From Melastoma dodecandrum (taxonomy: Eukaryota > Streptophyta > Magnoliopsida > Myrtales > Melastomataceae): a stretch of DNA of 64,000 bases. Location: contig JARUPY010000085.1 in assembly GCA_029817715.1 (NCBI GenBank), positions 1,550,001-1,614,000 of the forward strand. Direction: 5' to 3'. Positions within the stretch are counted from its first letter, which is position 1. The number at the start of each line of letters is the position of its first letter. The notes under the pieces were generated by a model. It made no database searches and had not been told where the DNA came from. It saw nothing but the letters and a program-made list of their open reading frames with translations. Position numbers and translations under genes: made by a program. Shown here piece after piece: positions 35,991 to 47,926 of this stretch.

Positions 35991-38900
35991 ATGGGGGACA
36001 ACAAGCGCAAGCGATCCAACAAGTCCGGCACCAAGCCCCCACCACCCACCGCCACCGCCCCATCTTCCGACGACGATGCCCCCAAGCAACGTGCCTTACG
36101 CTCCTCGAAGGCTTCCAGGGTCCCCTCCGATCACCCCTCCGTTTCGGCCTCGATCAGGGTCGTCCCCGCGATGGAGGCCGTCGTTAAGGTGTTCTGCGTC
36201 CACACCGAGCCGAATTTCTCTCTTCCCTGGCAGAGGAAGAGGCAGTACAGCAGCAATAGCAGCGGGTTCGTGATCTGTGGGAGGAGGGTTTTGACGAATG
36301 CGCATTCCGTGGAGCATTTCACGCAGGTCAAGGTCAAGCGGAGGGGCTCCGACGTGAAGTACCTCGCTAGGGTTCTGGCGGTCGGCACGGAGTGCGACAT
36401 TGGTTAGCGTTGTATTCACCGTCCGCTTTTCCTTTGTCGTAATCATGTTCTTGTTGGTGGAATTGAATCAACCGTGAGCCGCTTGAAATCAGTTTGAGGC
36501 GAACTGAATGTTCTGCATGTTCTAGTGCAGCTTTGCTCACGGTGGATGATGACGAATTTTGGAAAGGAGTAACGCCATTGGAGTTCGGGGATTTACCTGC
36601 TCTTCAGGATGCGGTGACTGTTGTGGGTTATCCGATTGGAGGGGACACCATTTCCGTTACTAGTGGGGTCGTGTCGAGAATTGAGATCTTGTCATATGCT
36701 CATGGTTCTACGGAGCTTCTTGGAGTGCAGGTAATATATGCTTGAATAAATATACTTCATCTTAACTACGTTTAATTGATTCTCCAGATCTTTCCCTTAC
36801 AAATTTTTGTACGGTGCCACTTTAAGATTGATGCTGCCATAAATTCTGGAAATTCTGGCGGTCCCGCTTTTAGTGACTCGGGCAAATGCGTGGGTATAGC
36901 GTTTCAATCCCTTAAGCATGAAGATGTGGAGAACATTGGTTACATCATACCGACCCCGGTCATCATGCACTTTATTAAAGACTATGAGAAAAATGGTGCA
37001 TACACAGGTGAAACATCAGTTTATTTTATGGGCGGCACTTTGTGTATAAGAAAAAATGCCTTAGATTCAATTAATTTGAAGTGTTGACAATTGGATGCTT
37101 GTGAATAAAGTTGGACCAGGCCACCGTTTTATCGAACCCAAATTTTTGGTCTAATGCATGGTATTTGACTTCAGGATTTCCGCTTCTGGGAATAGAGTGG
37201 CAGAAAATGGAAAATCCTGATCTTCGCAGTGCTATGGGAGTGAAACCTAATCAAAAGGGCGTGCGCATTAGAAGAATTGACCCTACATCATCAGAATCTG
37301 CTGTTTTGAAGCCATCAGACATTATTTTGAGTTTTGACGGGGTTGATATTGCTAATGATGGTACTGGTATGTATAGTTGGACATGACTGGATAGTCTCCT
37401 GTGCTTCTGTTTGTCAGTTCACACTTCCCAGTTCACCAATATTATGACCTATATGATGAAAAGGAGAACAATTTTACAATTATAGGATGAAAAATCAATT
37501 CCTCCTGGGAATATGTCCTTGGCTTCTTCTCTTTTCTTTATCTGCCAGTAATTTGCTTCAATGATGACCGTACACTTAACTTTGGCTTCTTCAGTTCCAT
37601 TTCGACAAGGTGAACGCATAGGCTTCAGTTATCTTATCTCACAGAAGTACACTGGGGATGGTGCTGTGATCAGAATTCTGCGTGATTCCAAAGTGTTTGT
37701 TTTTGATGTTAAACTTGCTACTCACAAGAAGCTTATTCCTTCGCACATCAAGGGCAGACCTCCCTCTTATTACATCATTGGGGGCTTCTTTTTCAGCACT
37801 GTATCTGTTCCATATCTGCGATCTGAGGTGCATTTTAGACTTTAAACTCTTTTATGTGTTCTATGGAATGCATCCACCTCTGTTTTTTATCCATATATTG
37901 TTTAAAGTAATAAACATTCATTTCTACCCCCAGTCCTCATTCGCTGGAGGGGCTCGGCATTCTTATGAGCTTATTGCTATCTTTCATCATCATGATTTTT
38001 TCTGTTTCTTTCAGTATGGAAAGGACTATGAGTATGAAGCTCCTGTAAAGCTTTTGGATAAATTGATGTATTCCTTGCCACAAACGCCAGATGAGCAGCT
38101 TGTTGTGGTTTCTCAGGTACTTTTTGTTCATCAATTATTGCAAGTTAAAACCTATATTTAGCCTTGCTCCATTTTAAAACCTGAGATTGATACTTTGACT
38201 TTTGTATTCTAACCTGGTAAGAGTTTTCATTTCATAACAAGAAATGTGATAATGCGACAGCTTTTTTTTCAAGGACGAGATCAATAAACTCATCAACACT
38301 TCTCATCGTACATCTGAAGTTGTAATGGATGAATTTTAAAATTGATGTTCCTGCCTAATACATAATTTTAACTAGTAAAAGTTGAGATTATTGTCATCTG
38401 GCTGACCACGTTGAAGTCTAGGCGGATATACTCCAGTATATCATCAGTTACCTTTTGTTTTTCATCAGTGTACATTTATTTTTTCTGAATTCTGGTCTCC
38501 TTGAGAGTTTCATTTTGGGGATAGTCCCCTGAAAATTTCCTTGGAACATTTGTAAAATTAGTGACACTGAAGAGCTGCTTGCGTGCTTTCGGAGCATTAT
38601 ATAGGTGCTTGTGGCTGATATCAATATTGGATACGAGGACATTGTCAACACGCAGGTTTGTATGTTTCTTCCAGCATTTACGATGATAAAATCGATATCT
38701 TTTCCCTGGGGTTGAAGAGTGAATCTGTGTGGTTGACCCAATGCTTGTTTCCATATCGCTCTACAGGTTCTCGCTTTCAACGGCAAACCTGTGAAGAACT
38801 TGAAAAGCTTAGCCCACATGGTAGAAAACTGCGAGGAAGAGTTTCTGAAGTTTGATCTGGAGTACCAACAGGTTTGTTGGATGTTGATATGATACGATAG

Positions 38901-39044
38901 ATGAAGGAATAAGATGGTTGCTTTATATTCATTCTTAACGTGCAGATTGTAGTCCTTCGGACAGAGACTGCCAGGGCAGCCACTCTCGATATCCTCAAAA
39001 CGCACTGCATTCCTTCCACAATGTCGGATGATCTTAAGGCATGA
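35991..39044 (+). CDS. DEG9: DEG9-type nuclear/nucleolar serine protease (DegP/HtrA family)
   Basis: Nine exons join in frame to 524 residues: 35991-36402, 36531-36730, 36827-37007, 37175-37366, 37595-37827, 38015-38116, 38605-38655, 38767-38871 and 38946-39044. The N-terminus is basic and Ser/Pro-rich ([12 protein letters not shown]), suiting a nuclear signal. The trypsin-like domain carries a complete triad: His105 in TNAHSVEH, Asp136 in ECDIALL, Ser214 in [13 protein letters not shown] domain follows from about 265 ([17 protein letters not shown] through [15 protein letters not shown]). A second degenerate PDZ-like region ([20 protein letters not shown]) ends the protein. Arabidopsis DEG9 is a homo-oligomeric nucleolar protease that degrades the response regulator ARR4, linking cytokinin and light signalling. 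Length and exon structure agree with the family. Confidence 0.92.
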
Positions 39045-39718
39045 AGAGAAGCGTTTTAGTATATTCCTCCTGGCTGGTAACACTTCCTCTGCTTGCGAGT
39101 CTCTTGGTGACCATGCCAATCTTTATTGAACCCGAAAAAAATATAAAGAATTCATAATCTCTGGGCCTAGTGATTGCCCATGATTTGTGCACTCGCGATT
39201 GATTACAAAGTGAAGAGCTAGGTGATTTTTTTCCTATTTTTGTCTCTTAACTCAAGAAACAAACTCTTGTAGCTACGGAGGAGTGGTCGGTCATGTATGG
39301 GCTCCCCTCCCCCCTTCTCTTATGCAAAGGGGTGTACTTTCAAGTTATTATGCTAAGATGTTAGAATTCGAAGAGATTTTTTTAAAGTTTCTATCAGTTG
39401 CAGGGAGATTTTGTTTGTATTACTTAATGAAAATACTACTTCGTTCTTGGTCGGGCTTGGGGGATGCGAACTCTTGGCCCAGTTATGATTTAGATTGTGG
39501 CCCGGCCCAGTGATCTTTTATTAATCTTTTTGTATCGACGTGTTTCTGTCGGTGGCCGCGAATTGTGATTCAACCCGCGACTTCCCTCGCCGAAAGGGTT
39601 AACGGGTGGAGAAGGCAGCCACGCAAGCCCCGTCCCGTCGCCCATCCCGCCTTTTTTTTTCTTTGCCCTTCTCTGGGATCGGAGGGGGGGGGGGGAGTGA
39701 TCCTTCTGAGAATTGGAT
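39045..39718. other. Intergenic between the DEG9-like and HIG1 genes
   Basis: 3' UTR of the protease gene, then promoter/leader DNA of the HIG1 gene. It has a GGCCCGGCCCA motif near 39499-39509 and a G-run just before the HIG1 start. No gene seen. Confidence 0.4.
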
Positions 39719-40244
39719 ATGGGATCGGTGGAGCGTGATTTGGATGATTTCTTTGCGGAGAAGCAGCGCGTTAGGAATCCCCTCGTCCCCGTCGGTAATT
39801 CCTCTCCTCTGCCCGGCCGTTTTTGGTTGATTTCCCCCCATTCTTACCCTTTGATTGTGCATTTCTAGTTATATGCCCGATTAGGACGGGCGTTGTCGAG
39901 CGGCTGTTGTGTCGTGGCCCGTCGATTCAAAGTTTTTCTGGAATTAGGGTTTTTACTTCGGTATCCACGAATTCGAAGCTGATTGAGTTCTGGATGCCTT
40001 TTTGTTTTTGTTGGACGGGGAGAATTGTGGTTTTGGCTGCGAATTGACTCTGTTTTTTTTTTCTGGTGGGGCAGGTGCTCTCATGACGGCGGGAGTGCTC
40101 ACTGCTGGGTTGATTAGTTTCAGGCAGGGGAACTCTCGCTTGGGACAGATGCTAATGAGAGCTCGTGTTGTTGTCCAAGGCGCAACTGTTGCCCTTATGG
40201 TGGGGACAGCTTCGTATTATGGAGGGAATCCCTGGAAGCGTTAA
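39719..40244 (+). CDS. HIG1-domain (hypoxia-induced) mitochondrial protein, RCF1-like
   Basis: Two exons, 39719-39794 and 40075-40244, join in frame to 81 residues. The order is MGSVERDLDDFFAEKQRVRN, then PLVPVGALMTAGVLTAGLIS (first membrane helix), the HIG1 signature FRQGNSRLGQMLMRARVVVQ, and a second helix GATVALMVGTASYYGG ending NPWKR. This is the usual two-helix HIG1_N layout and size in plants. Relatives sit in the inner mitochondrial membrane and assist assembly or stability of cytochrome oxidase and respiratory supercomplexes. The intron carries canonical GT and AG ends. Confidence 0.92.
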
Positions 40245-40837
40245 GAGATTTACACTCCTTTCTTCTCTGTTATCTTTACATTATGGATTATTAACTAATA
40301 GAGGCATTGATGAGAGGGGTTATTTTATTTTGTTGAAGCCGAATCCCGTGTTGATATCTTCTTGTAACTTTTGTGTTCTCTTATCATACCTTTTTCACCT
40401 GTGCCGCATGATTTAATAAAAAGCTCAGATGATGATATGAGAAGTCAGCCATGCGCAATTGCTTTGGTCTCTGGTTGTTTTTCAAATATCTTTGGCACTT
40501 GCTCGGTGATGGCATTAGGATTGAAAACTTCTGCATTGATCAATAATAGATTATCTTTGCACCCTTGTGTAAACATGTGCTTTAGATATCCTGCGGGCGT
40601 ATTCAACTCTTAGGAAGCTGTGCCGTGCCAATGAGAGCTTCGTAGGATGGATGAATGAGAAGCTAAAGATTAAATGATTATTTGGGGTTATCCAGCACCT
40701 AAAAGGAAGTAGATGTAACTTCTTGACAGAGTTTGTGGCGAGCGTAATCCCCGAAAATTTTAGGAAATTGAAGATAGCCACCTCTGAAAGCAAATTTCTG
40801 GGATGTTGGGAGTCCGGTAACTTTGTATTTATCTAAT

Positions 40838-40999
40838 GGTGTGTTTGGCATGGGAATTGGGGAAGGCAATGGAATGGAAATGGGGAGGGGATTTCATTCC
40901 ATTCTCCCCCGGTTCCTTTGTTAGATTCGTTAAAGGTGGTTTGCAATGGAATGGCAATTCCATTCTTTTAACTTCCCTAGTCCCCATTCCAAACACACC
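40838..40999. mobile_element. Small MITE with GGTGTGTTTGG terminal repeats
   Basis: The 162-bp stretch begins GGTGTGTTTGGCATGGGAAT, and the reverse complement of its end begins GGTGTGTTTGGAATGGGGAC. The interior is rich in GGAATGG/CCATTCC. No coding sequence and no clear target duplication were found. Such short elements are usually hAT or PIF/Harbinger derivatives. Confidence 0.7.
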
Positions 41000-42554
41000 T
41001 TGGATGATTATTTCTTGGGATGTCTGAGTGTTCCATTGTCGTAATTCACTTGCTGCTTCGGGCCATCTGTAATGTTTCAGTTACTGAACCAAGTTTCTCT
41101 TACACTGTTGTTTCTTCGCTGGTTTCTTCCAGTGTATTCATGTCTATCTTCCGTTGTTGTGATTGTCAGTGATTGCTGAAACCAGTGGTTCGCCTCGATT
41201 ATCAACTGTTCTGAATGTTGGCTGCTTTCTGTGCTCTATATGCTGTCATCTTCTGTGCTCCTCGGGTAAATAAACAATTGAGTTGTCCTGCTCTTGTACG
41301 CACTGACACAATTGCTCCTCCTTTGCTTGCCTTGCTTGCAAGATCAAAAGCACTCATCCCACAATTTATCTCTTCGATCTAGTCGCCGTCTTTGTTTACA
41401 ATTAAAATTTAATGATCTTGCCTTCTGCCTTGACAACTATGTGTATGTTCTTCCTTCTTTCCTTATCATGGAGGTAAGGATATCTATCCTAAGATTTTCT
41501 TTTTATTTATGTATTTATTTTTGAGTTTGGTCTGGTTGGGTTGAATAATTGAACTGTTTCCAACGCATTCAGTGACTGACGGCAGCAGGGGAGTGAGCCA
41601 ATAGGAAGAGGCCGACTCTGTGTTATGAGGATTGGGGGGTAGGGGGGCATTGGCCCCTGTGATTGGGAAGATGAAGCCAAGTGCACGTGGGAGGGAGACA
41701 GATGTGGGGTTGAGTCCTCGGGGGAATTTTTACCAAGAGGACAAATTATGCTGCACTGTCGTGATCCCCCGCCTCTTTCAGAAGTGAGTGGTCATTACGT
41801 GTGCAAAATTGAGAAAGGAAGAGCTGTCAAACACACATGCATGTTTAGTACCATCATGGTCCCCTCTCTTATCTTAACCATGCATGGCGTTCCCATCCCT
41901 GGTCTTAATTGAAAAGGGCAACCCTCCCTCCCTCCCTCCCTAGTTGGCATCATAAGTGTCTTTCATCCCTTAGCTGTAATTCCCCCCTCCAAAGAAAAAC
42001 CCCATAGACCTTAATCTCCTTGTCATGTAGCATTAGTTGTCTTCAATAAATGTGGGGTTGGATTTTTAGGACCATTATCCGATCCAGATCCTCGTTTTCA
42101 TGGTCATGATTTACCGTAATTGTTTAGGCTAATAATGCAAGGTGCGGCAATGGAGGTAGGGGATGATTACCATCAGTTTTATGAGGAGAGGATGGGGAAT
42201 AAAGCCAGTACTCGTTCCATGGGGGGTTGTGCAGTGGGGTGTGCGTGTTTTTGTTGTTGTTGTTGTTTCTGTGGGGTTAAATGCTCCGTCGTTTTAGTTG
42301 TTGGTCTGGGTTTAAATGTCATCTTAAATGGGTACAACTAGGGGGTTTTTCTTCTGGTGTATGAGAATCTTTTACATAAATTGCAGTGGGAGTCATTGGC
42401 ACTTGCACCACATTTTTCCAATTAAAAGTGGATTGGGTTTTGGACGCATGCGGGCTCTTTTGGTAGTGTTCTCATGTATTAAATACCTGTTATTTATGTT
42501 TGCTAACTCCATTTCTTGGATGTGGGGAGGCGTTCTTTGCCTTTTTGCCCCCTA

Positions 42555-42564
42555 TTTATAAATA
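42555..42564 (+). promoter_or_regulatory. TATA box of the HLH gene
   Basis: TTTATAAATA at 42555-42564. At the usual plant spacing transcription would start near 42590-42600, which is after the first in-frame ATG (42585) but before the second (42639). This decides the start codon. Confidence 0.6.
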
Positions 42565-42638
42565 AGCCTCAGCCTCCCCCCCTTATGCAACGCCGTTTCA
42601 TCTCCCCACCTTCCCTTCCTTTCTGGTGTTCTGCATCT

Positions 42639-42935
42639 ATGTACTCGTCGAGTTCTGATGAATCCCTCCATCCGGAGAGAGTCGAAACCGGCCGCGAGGG
42701 AGCCTCCACAAAGGGGAAGGGGAGGAAGATCAGGAGATCGAGACCACCCGGTGAAGGGAATGATGCAGTGAAGATGAAGGTGCGGAAGCTCCAGAAGCTG
42801 GTCCCCGGCGGGGACGAACTCAAGACGGAGAGGCTCTTGTCCCGTACGGCCGATTACATCGTCCACATGAGGCTCCAAGTCGACTTGTTACAGACACTTC
42901 TCAAGTTGCATCATCATCCGCCAGATGGATCTTGA
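42639..42935 (+). CDS. Small atypical (non-basic) HLH protein, PAR/UPBEAT-like
   Basis: An intronless frame of 98 residues from MYSSSSDESLHPERVE; an ATG at 42585 would add 18 residues but lies before the expected transcription start. A Lys/Arg-rich segment (KGKGRKIRRSRPP, about 22-36) precedes an HLH: VKMKVRKLQKLVPGGDELKT (helix 1 and loop), then LLSRTADYIVHMRLQVDLLQ (helix 2). The basic part lacks the His/Glu/Arg pattern needed for E-box contact. Family members such as PAR1, IBH1 and UPBEAT1 work by dimerising with or antagonising DNA-binding bHLH factors in growth control. The exact subgroup is not resolved. Confidence 0.75.
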   Translation: MYSSSSDESLHPERVETGREGASTKGKGRKIRRSRPPGEGNDAVKMKVRKLQKLVPGGDELKTERLLSRTADYIVHMRLQVDLLQTLLKLHHHPPDGS

Positions 42936-43420
42936 TAAGAAAAAAATTCTCTCCTTCTTGATGTGGTTGTCCCTTGTGCAATGTCCGCCCCCCCTCTCCT
43001 CGTGTAATTAGAACAGGTGGGACGACGTATCGTCCGGTCATCCTTTTTCTCTCTGCCCAAAAAACAACCAAAGAAGGGATTTCTCATCGTGATATAATGT
43101 TCGGGAGGTCAAGTTGTGCAACTTTGTCCCCAGCGTTTCTTTTCACTAAGCGGCCTTCTTCCACGGGAAATGCTAGATCTGAAAGAAAGTCGAATACAAT
43201 TACCTGCTTCTATTCCATTTGCATATGTTCTACAAGTCACCTCAACTTCTCAAAACATTCTTGTAGATGGGCCTAATTGGGCCCATTAGATAACATACAG
43301 CCCCATAAAATAGCGACGCTAGAATTGGGCCCAACGTCCCCAGGCGGGACTGAAGGAAGGAATCTTCCCCCGATCGTCGTGCCAGTAAAAATCACTTCCC
43401 CTCCGTCCCTCACAGTCAAC
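42936..43420. other. 3' flank of the HLH gene up to the retrotransposon
   Basis: No gene. TGGGCC/GGGCCC motifs cluster at 43267-43335, immediately left of the retrotransposon. Confidence 0.4.
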
Positions 43421-43933
43421 TGATGCATATTAATAGTGTGGATGGCGGGAGAAACGGCATGAGTTCGCTGGAATTGAAGTGGGAACGGGCCGAAGAGAAG
43501 GAAGTCGAAAGGGCCGAGGAGAAGAAGGAAGGCAAGGAGCTTTGGGCTGACGAGTCCAAGGAAGAAGAGAACCCAATGTACGTGGACCTGAGTGAACAAG
43601 TAGAAAATAAAGGAGGACGACAAGAGGAAGAAAAGGAGGAGAAACAACCAGAGGTGGAATCCCCAACAGAATGCAGCGCGGACGCGGAGGGGTATAAGGG
43701 TGCTGACAGCATTCGTTAAAAAACGGCATTCGGTTGTATGGGGAAATGGGGGGGAAACGTGTGTGGGGTAGCATGGATAAGGAAGAGTAGGAGGAAGACG
43801 TAAGAAGGAGGAGCTCCGGTGAGTGAGTGGGGAAGTGTCGTCGGAGATATATTTTCTGGTTTTTCTTAGCATAGCTATGACTGTGATGTTGTTTTCGGAG
43901 AGACTCAGCTGTTATAGTTAAAGTAACGTATCA
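43421..43933 (+). repeat. 5' LTR of the Ty3/gypsy element
   Basis: It begins TGATGCATAT and ends GTATCA, two bases before the primer binding site. It matches 47444-47926 with about eight substitutions, nearly all transitions. It contains an open frame of about 97 codons (43423-43719) identical in origin to the polyprotein tail. Confidence 0.85.
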
Positions 43934-43935
43934 CC

Positions 43936-43947
43936 TGGTATCAGAGC
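43936..43947 (+). promoter_or_regulatory. Primer binding site (initiator tRNA-Met type)
   Basis: TGGTATCAGAGC, complementary to the 3' end of plant initiator tRNA-Met, sits two bases after the 5' LTR. This is the minus-strand primer site of many plant LTR retrotransposons. Confidence 0.85.
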
Positions 43948-43974
43948 GGAATAGCTCAGTCTTTCCGTTCCGGT

Positions 43975-46900
43975 ATGCCCGTGGCTGACCACACTCGATC
44001 AAAGGCAACGCAAATGGAGTCGGAATCTGTGAAGGAGGTGCTGCAGGAGTTGGTAAGGAAAATCGAGGGAATGGACGCTAGAATCGCGGGTCTGGAAGAT
44101 CGTGAGGGGAGGAAGGAGCAATCTCCATCAATGGAGCGAAATGAGTCGAGTTGCAAAAGGGGTGATAGGCAGGGATGGCAGGACGACAGAGTTACCCGGA
44201 GGACGAGAGTGGAATTTCCTGAGTTTGATGGTACTAATGTTCAGGAGTGGGTGTTCCGCAGTGAGCGATTCTTTGAGCTAGATGATACCCCAGCGGATCT
44301 TAAGGTAAGCATCGCGTCCATACATCTTTTTGGACCGGCCGTTGAGTGGCACTATGCGTTTTTGAGAGGTCGTGAGTTGGGAGGCCCTGTTAGCTGGGAT
44401 GAGTACGCGGCTGCAATGCTGGTTCGTTTTGGTCCTACGGAGTTGGCAAGGCCTATTGTTTTATTGAAAGAACTGAGGGAGAAGAATACCTTAGCAGAGT
44501 ATGTGGAGGAATTCATTTCGCTAGTGACGAAGGTGGAGTTATCGAATGAAGATCAAGTAGCTCTGTTCGTGGGGGGTCTGAAAAAAGAAACTAGGAAGAT
44601 TGTCACTGTTCTGAATCCACGTACCTTGCAGCAGGCTATTGCGTTTGCAAAAACCTTGAGTACTGAGGACGAGGCTGCACCTTATAAGGGGAAAGATCTG
44701 GGAAGTAGAGGTGGCAGGATGGAAGTGTGGAATACGCAGAGAGGTATAAATTCGGGAGCAGTCAACAGATCTCTTACAAGGCCCTTTAATAACAAACCCA
44801 CCGAGATGAGAGGGATGTGAGTTCCAGGAGTGCGATCTTTACCTTACCAGCCGCCCCACAAGAGACTCACTACGGCTGAAATGGAAGACAAGAGGCAAAA
44901 AGGCCTTTGTTTTTGGTGTGACGAGAAATACTCGTTCAACCACAAATGTAGTAATCGGCGCCTATATTCAATTACATTAGAACCAGACGGAATGGATGAA
45001 GGGATGGTGCAAGACGTTGCGGAAGGAGACTCAGCGGGAACAGAGGATATACCTGTGGTATCCCTGCACGCCTTGTATGGCGTGGCACTCTCTTTTAAAA
45101 ACCAAACGATGAAGGTCGTTGGCCTTCACAAGAAACGGCGATTAACCATCTTGGTGGACTCGGGGAGTACCCACAATTTTCTGGATTTGGGAGTGGCGAG
45201 ACAATTGGGTTGCTTGATTCAGATGGTTACAGAGAGAGGGGTGTTGGTGGCTAACGGTGAGAGGATCTCATGTGCTTCGGCAGTGAGAAACTTCCAGTGG
45301 GAATTGCAAGGAGAAGTGTATACTGCGGACATGTTACTAATGCCTATAAAGGGGTGCGAGATGATTTTAGGGATGGATTGGCTGAATACTTTGGGCAAGG
45401 TTCTGTGGGACTTCCCAAGGCTCACTATGCAGTTCTGGAGGAATGAGAAACTTGTACAAATATCTGCTGGAGATAGTGAGTTCGCTAAGGTGACACCGGG
45501 AGTTTTCTCATTGGATAGCAAAGATATAGGGTTGATGATTGTACCTACAAAACAGCAGGAGCAGGATAAGGAGTTGACTGCGGAAATTCCAGCACCCCTG
45601 CTGCAATTGATCTCATAATACCGAAGCGTATTTGAAGAACCTTCGGGGTTACCTCCTAAGAGAAAGCACGATCATGCGATCAACTTGGAGGAGGGAGTAC
45701 ATGGACTTAATTTGCGGCCTTACAGACAGTCGAGCTCCCAGAAGGACATTATAGAAAAGCTAGTGGAAGAAATGTTGCAGGCCGGGATCATTAGACCCAG
45801 TTGTAGTCCGTTTTCTTCTCCGGTGGTATTGGTGAAGAAGAAGGATGGGACTTGGAGGCTTTGCATTGACTACCGTGAACTAAATAGAAGAACCATCAAG
45901 GACAAATTTCCTATTCCTATTATAGAGGAATTACTTGACGAATTGAAGGGAGCCAGCTGGTTCACTAAGCTGGACCTAAGGTCCGGTTACCACCAAATCA
46001 GAGTGAGGGAAGAAGACATCTCAAAAACCGCCTTCAAGACGCATGATGGCCACTATGAATTTTTGGTTATGCCCTTTGGTCTCACCAATGCACCATCTAC
46101 GTTTCAAGCTTTAATGAATGATGTATTTCGGCCCTACCTCAGAAAATGTGCGTTGGTCTTCTTCGATGACATATTGGTTTACAATTCAAGCCTCGAGACA
46201 CACCTCGGTCATCTTGCACAAGTGCTGCAAGTGCTGCTACAGAACTGTTTAGTGGCAAAGATGAGCAAGTGCTCGTTTGCGATGAGAAGGATTGAATATC
46301 TGGGTCATTATATTGACGAGACTGGAGTATCGACAGATCCCAATAAGATAACCGCAGTTTGTAGGTGGCCAACTCCAACTAACGTCAAGCAGCTTCGAGG
46401 ATTTCTGGGATTAACAGGATATTACCGGCGATTCGTCCGGGGGTATGGAGCTATCAGCAAACCGTTGACTCAGTTACTCAAGAAAGATTCTTTTCGGTGG
46501 ACACCACAGGCTCAGGCATCATTTTCGCAGCTTAAAGAAGCTATGACCACAGTTCCAACACTAGCTTTACCGGACTTCTCTAAGACGTTTGTGGTAGAGA
46601 CAGACGCTAGCTCCCATGGAATCGGAGCTGTTCTGATGTAGGAGGGACACCCCGTAGCTTTCATTAGCAAAGCCTTGGCTCCTCGCCATGTGGGTATGTC
46701 GGTTTATGAGAAGGAACTTTTGTCTTTGGTTTATGTAGTGGATAAGTGGAAACATTACTTGATGAGTAAGCATTTTATCGTGAAAACCGATCACCAAAGC
46801 CTGAAGTACTTGTTGGAACAGCGGCTGCACAATGAGATGCAATTTCGTTGGCTGTCCAAATTGGTGGGGTATGATTTTGAGATTTGCTACAAAAAGGGAA

Positions 46901-47742
46901 AGGAAAATATAGCAGCAGATGCCCTTTCCAGAATCACCAGTCCTGAATTGTTCACCATCGCCCTGGAATCACACCAGAGTACTCTACTGGATGAAATTAT
47001 GCAGAGTTGGCAAGCTGACGCGACATTACAGGCCATTTTACAGCAGCATCGACAGATTACAGTCACTGGTAATCAACATAGCAAGCTTGCCTACTTATAT
47101 CACGGCCCCTTTAAGGTGATTGATAAGATAGGGGTTGTCGCCTACCGGTTGAAGTTACCAGAAGGATCACAGATTCATCCGGTTTTTCATGTGTCACACT
47201 TGAAGCGGTTTCTGGGACCAAAAGATCATCATTCCTCCACCGAACTCCGAGGTCAAGAGTTAATACCCGAGCTCATACTGCAGAGGAAGCTGGTTCGCAG
47301 GGGAAATGCGGCAGCTACACAAGTTTTGGTTAAGTGGCGACACCTACCGGATGAAGCTGCTACTTGGGAATTCCTTGATGAAATTCTGCAGAGGTTTCCT
47401 CATCTCACCCTTAGGGACAAGGGTGAATTCGAGGAGAGGGTATTGATGCATATTAATAGTGTGGATAGCGGGAGAAACGGCATGAGTTCGCTGGAATTGA
47501 AGTGGGAACGGGCCGAAGAGAAGGAAGTCGAAAGGGCCGAGGAGAAGAAGGAAGGCAAGGAGCTTTGGGCTGACGAGTCCAAGGAAGAAGAGAACCCAAT
47601 GTACGTAGACCTGAGTGAACAAGTAGAAAATAAAGGAGGACGACAAGAGGAAGAAGAGGAGGAGAAACAACCAGAGGTGGAATCCCCAACAGAATGCAGC
47701 GCGGACGCGGAGGGGTATAAGGGTGCTGACAGCATTCGTTAA
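43975..47742 (+). pseudogene. Defective chromodomain Ty3/gypsy gag-pol polyprotein
   Basis: One reading frame is interrupted only by three stops: TGA 44818, TAA 45616 and TAG 46639. Order: Gag (43975-44820, EWHYAFLRG through AIAFAKTLS); zinc knuckle (CFWCDEKYSFNHKC, about 44910); aspartic protease (LVDSGSTHNFLDLG, about 45155); reverse transcriptase ([20 protein letters not shown], catalytic FFDDILVY near 46160); RNase H ([14 protein letters not shown], then KGKENIAADALSR). The integrase zinc finger and DDE core are absent: the frame passes from the post-RNase H linker at about 47040 straight to the integrase C-terminus (YHGPFKVIDKIGVVAYRLKL). A chromodomain (VLVKWRHLPDEAATWEFLDE) follows, then a tail encoded by the 3' LTR. 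It belongs to the chromovirus branch and cannot transpose by itself. Confidence 0.92.
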
Positions 47743-47926
47743 AAAACGGCATTCGGTTGTATGGGGAAATGGGGGGGAAACGTGTGTGGGGTAGCGTGGA
47801 TAAGGAAGAGTAGGAGGAAGACGTAAGAAGGAGGAGCTCCGGTGAGTGAGTGGGGAAGTGCTGCCGGAGATATATTTTCTGGTTTTTCTTAGCATAGCTA
47901 TGACTGTGATGTTGTTTTCGGAGAGA
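47444..47926 (+). repeat. 3' LTR of the Ty3/gypsy element, lacking its last 30 bases
   Basis: It starts right after a purine tract (GAGGAGAGGGTAT, the likely polypurine tract). It matches the 5' LTR up to GTTTTCGGAGAGA and then diverges, so the final 30 bases (to GTATCA) are missing. No target duplication could be matched, in line with a rearranged right end. Confidence 0.8.

Larger units (their letters stand above)
40245..42638. other. Gene-free interval between HIG1 and the HLH gene
   Basis: Holds one short TIR element (40838-40999, listed separately) and a TATA box at 42555-42564. No other recognised gene. Confidence 0.45.

Noticed and set aside
43273..43872. 199-codon minus-strand frame in the 5' LTR (repeated at 47344-47895)
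   Set aside because: It is the antisense shadow of the Glu/Lys-rich tail encoded on the plus strand and reads as Ser/Leu/Phe-rich strings.
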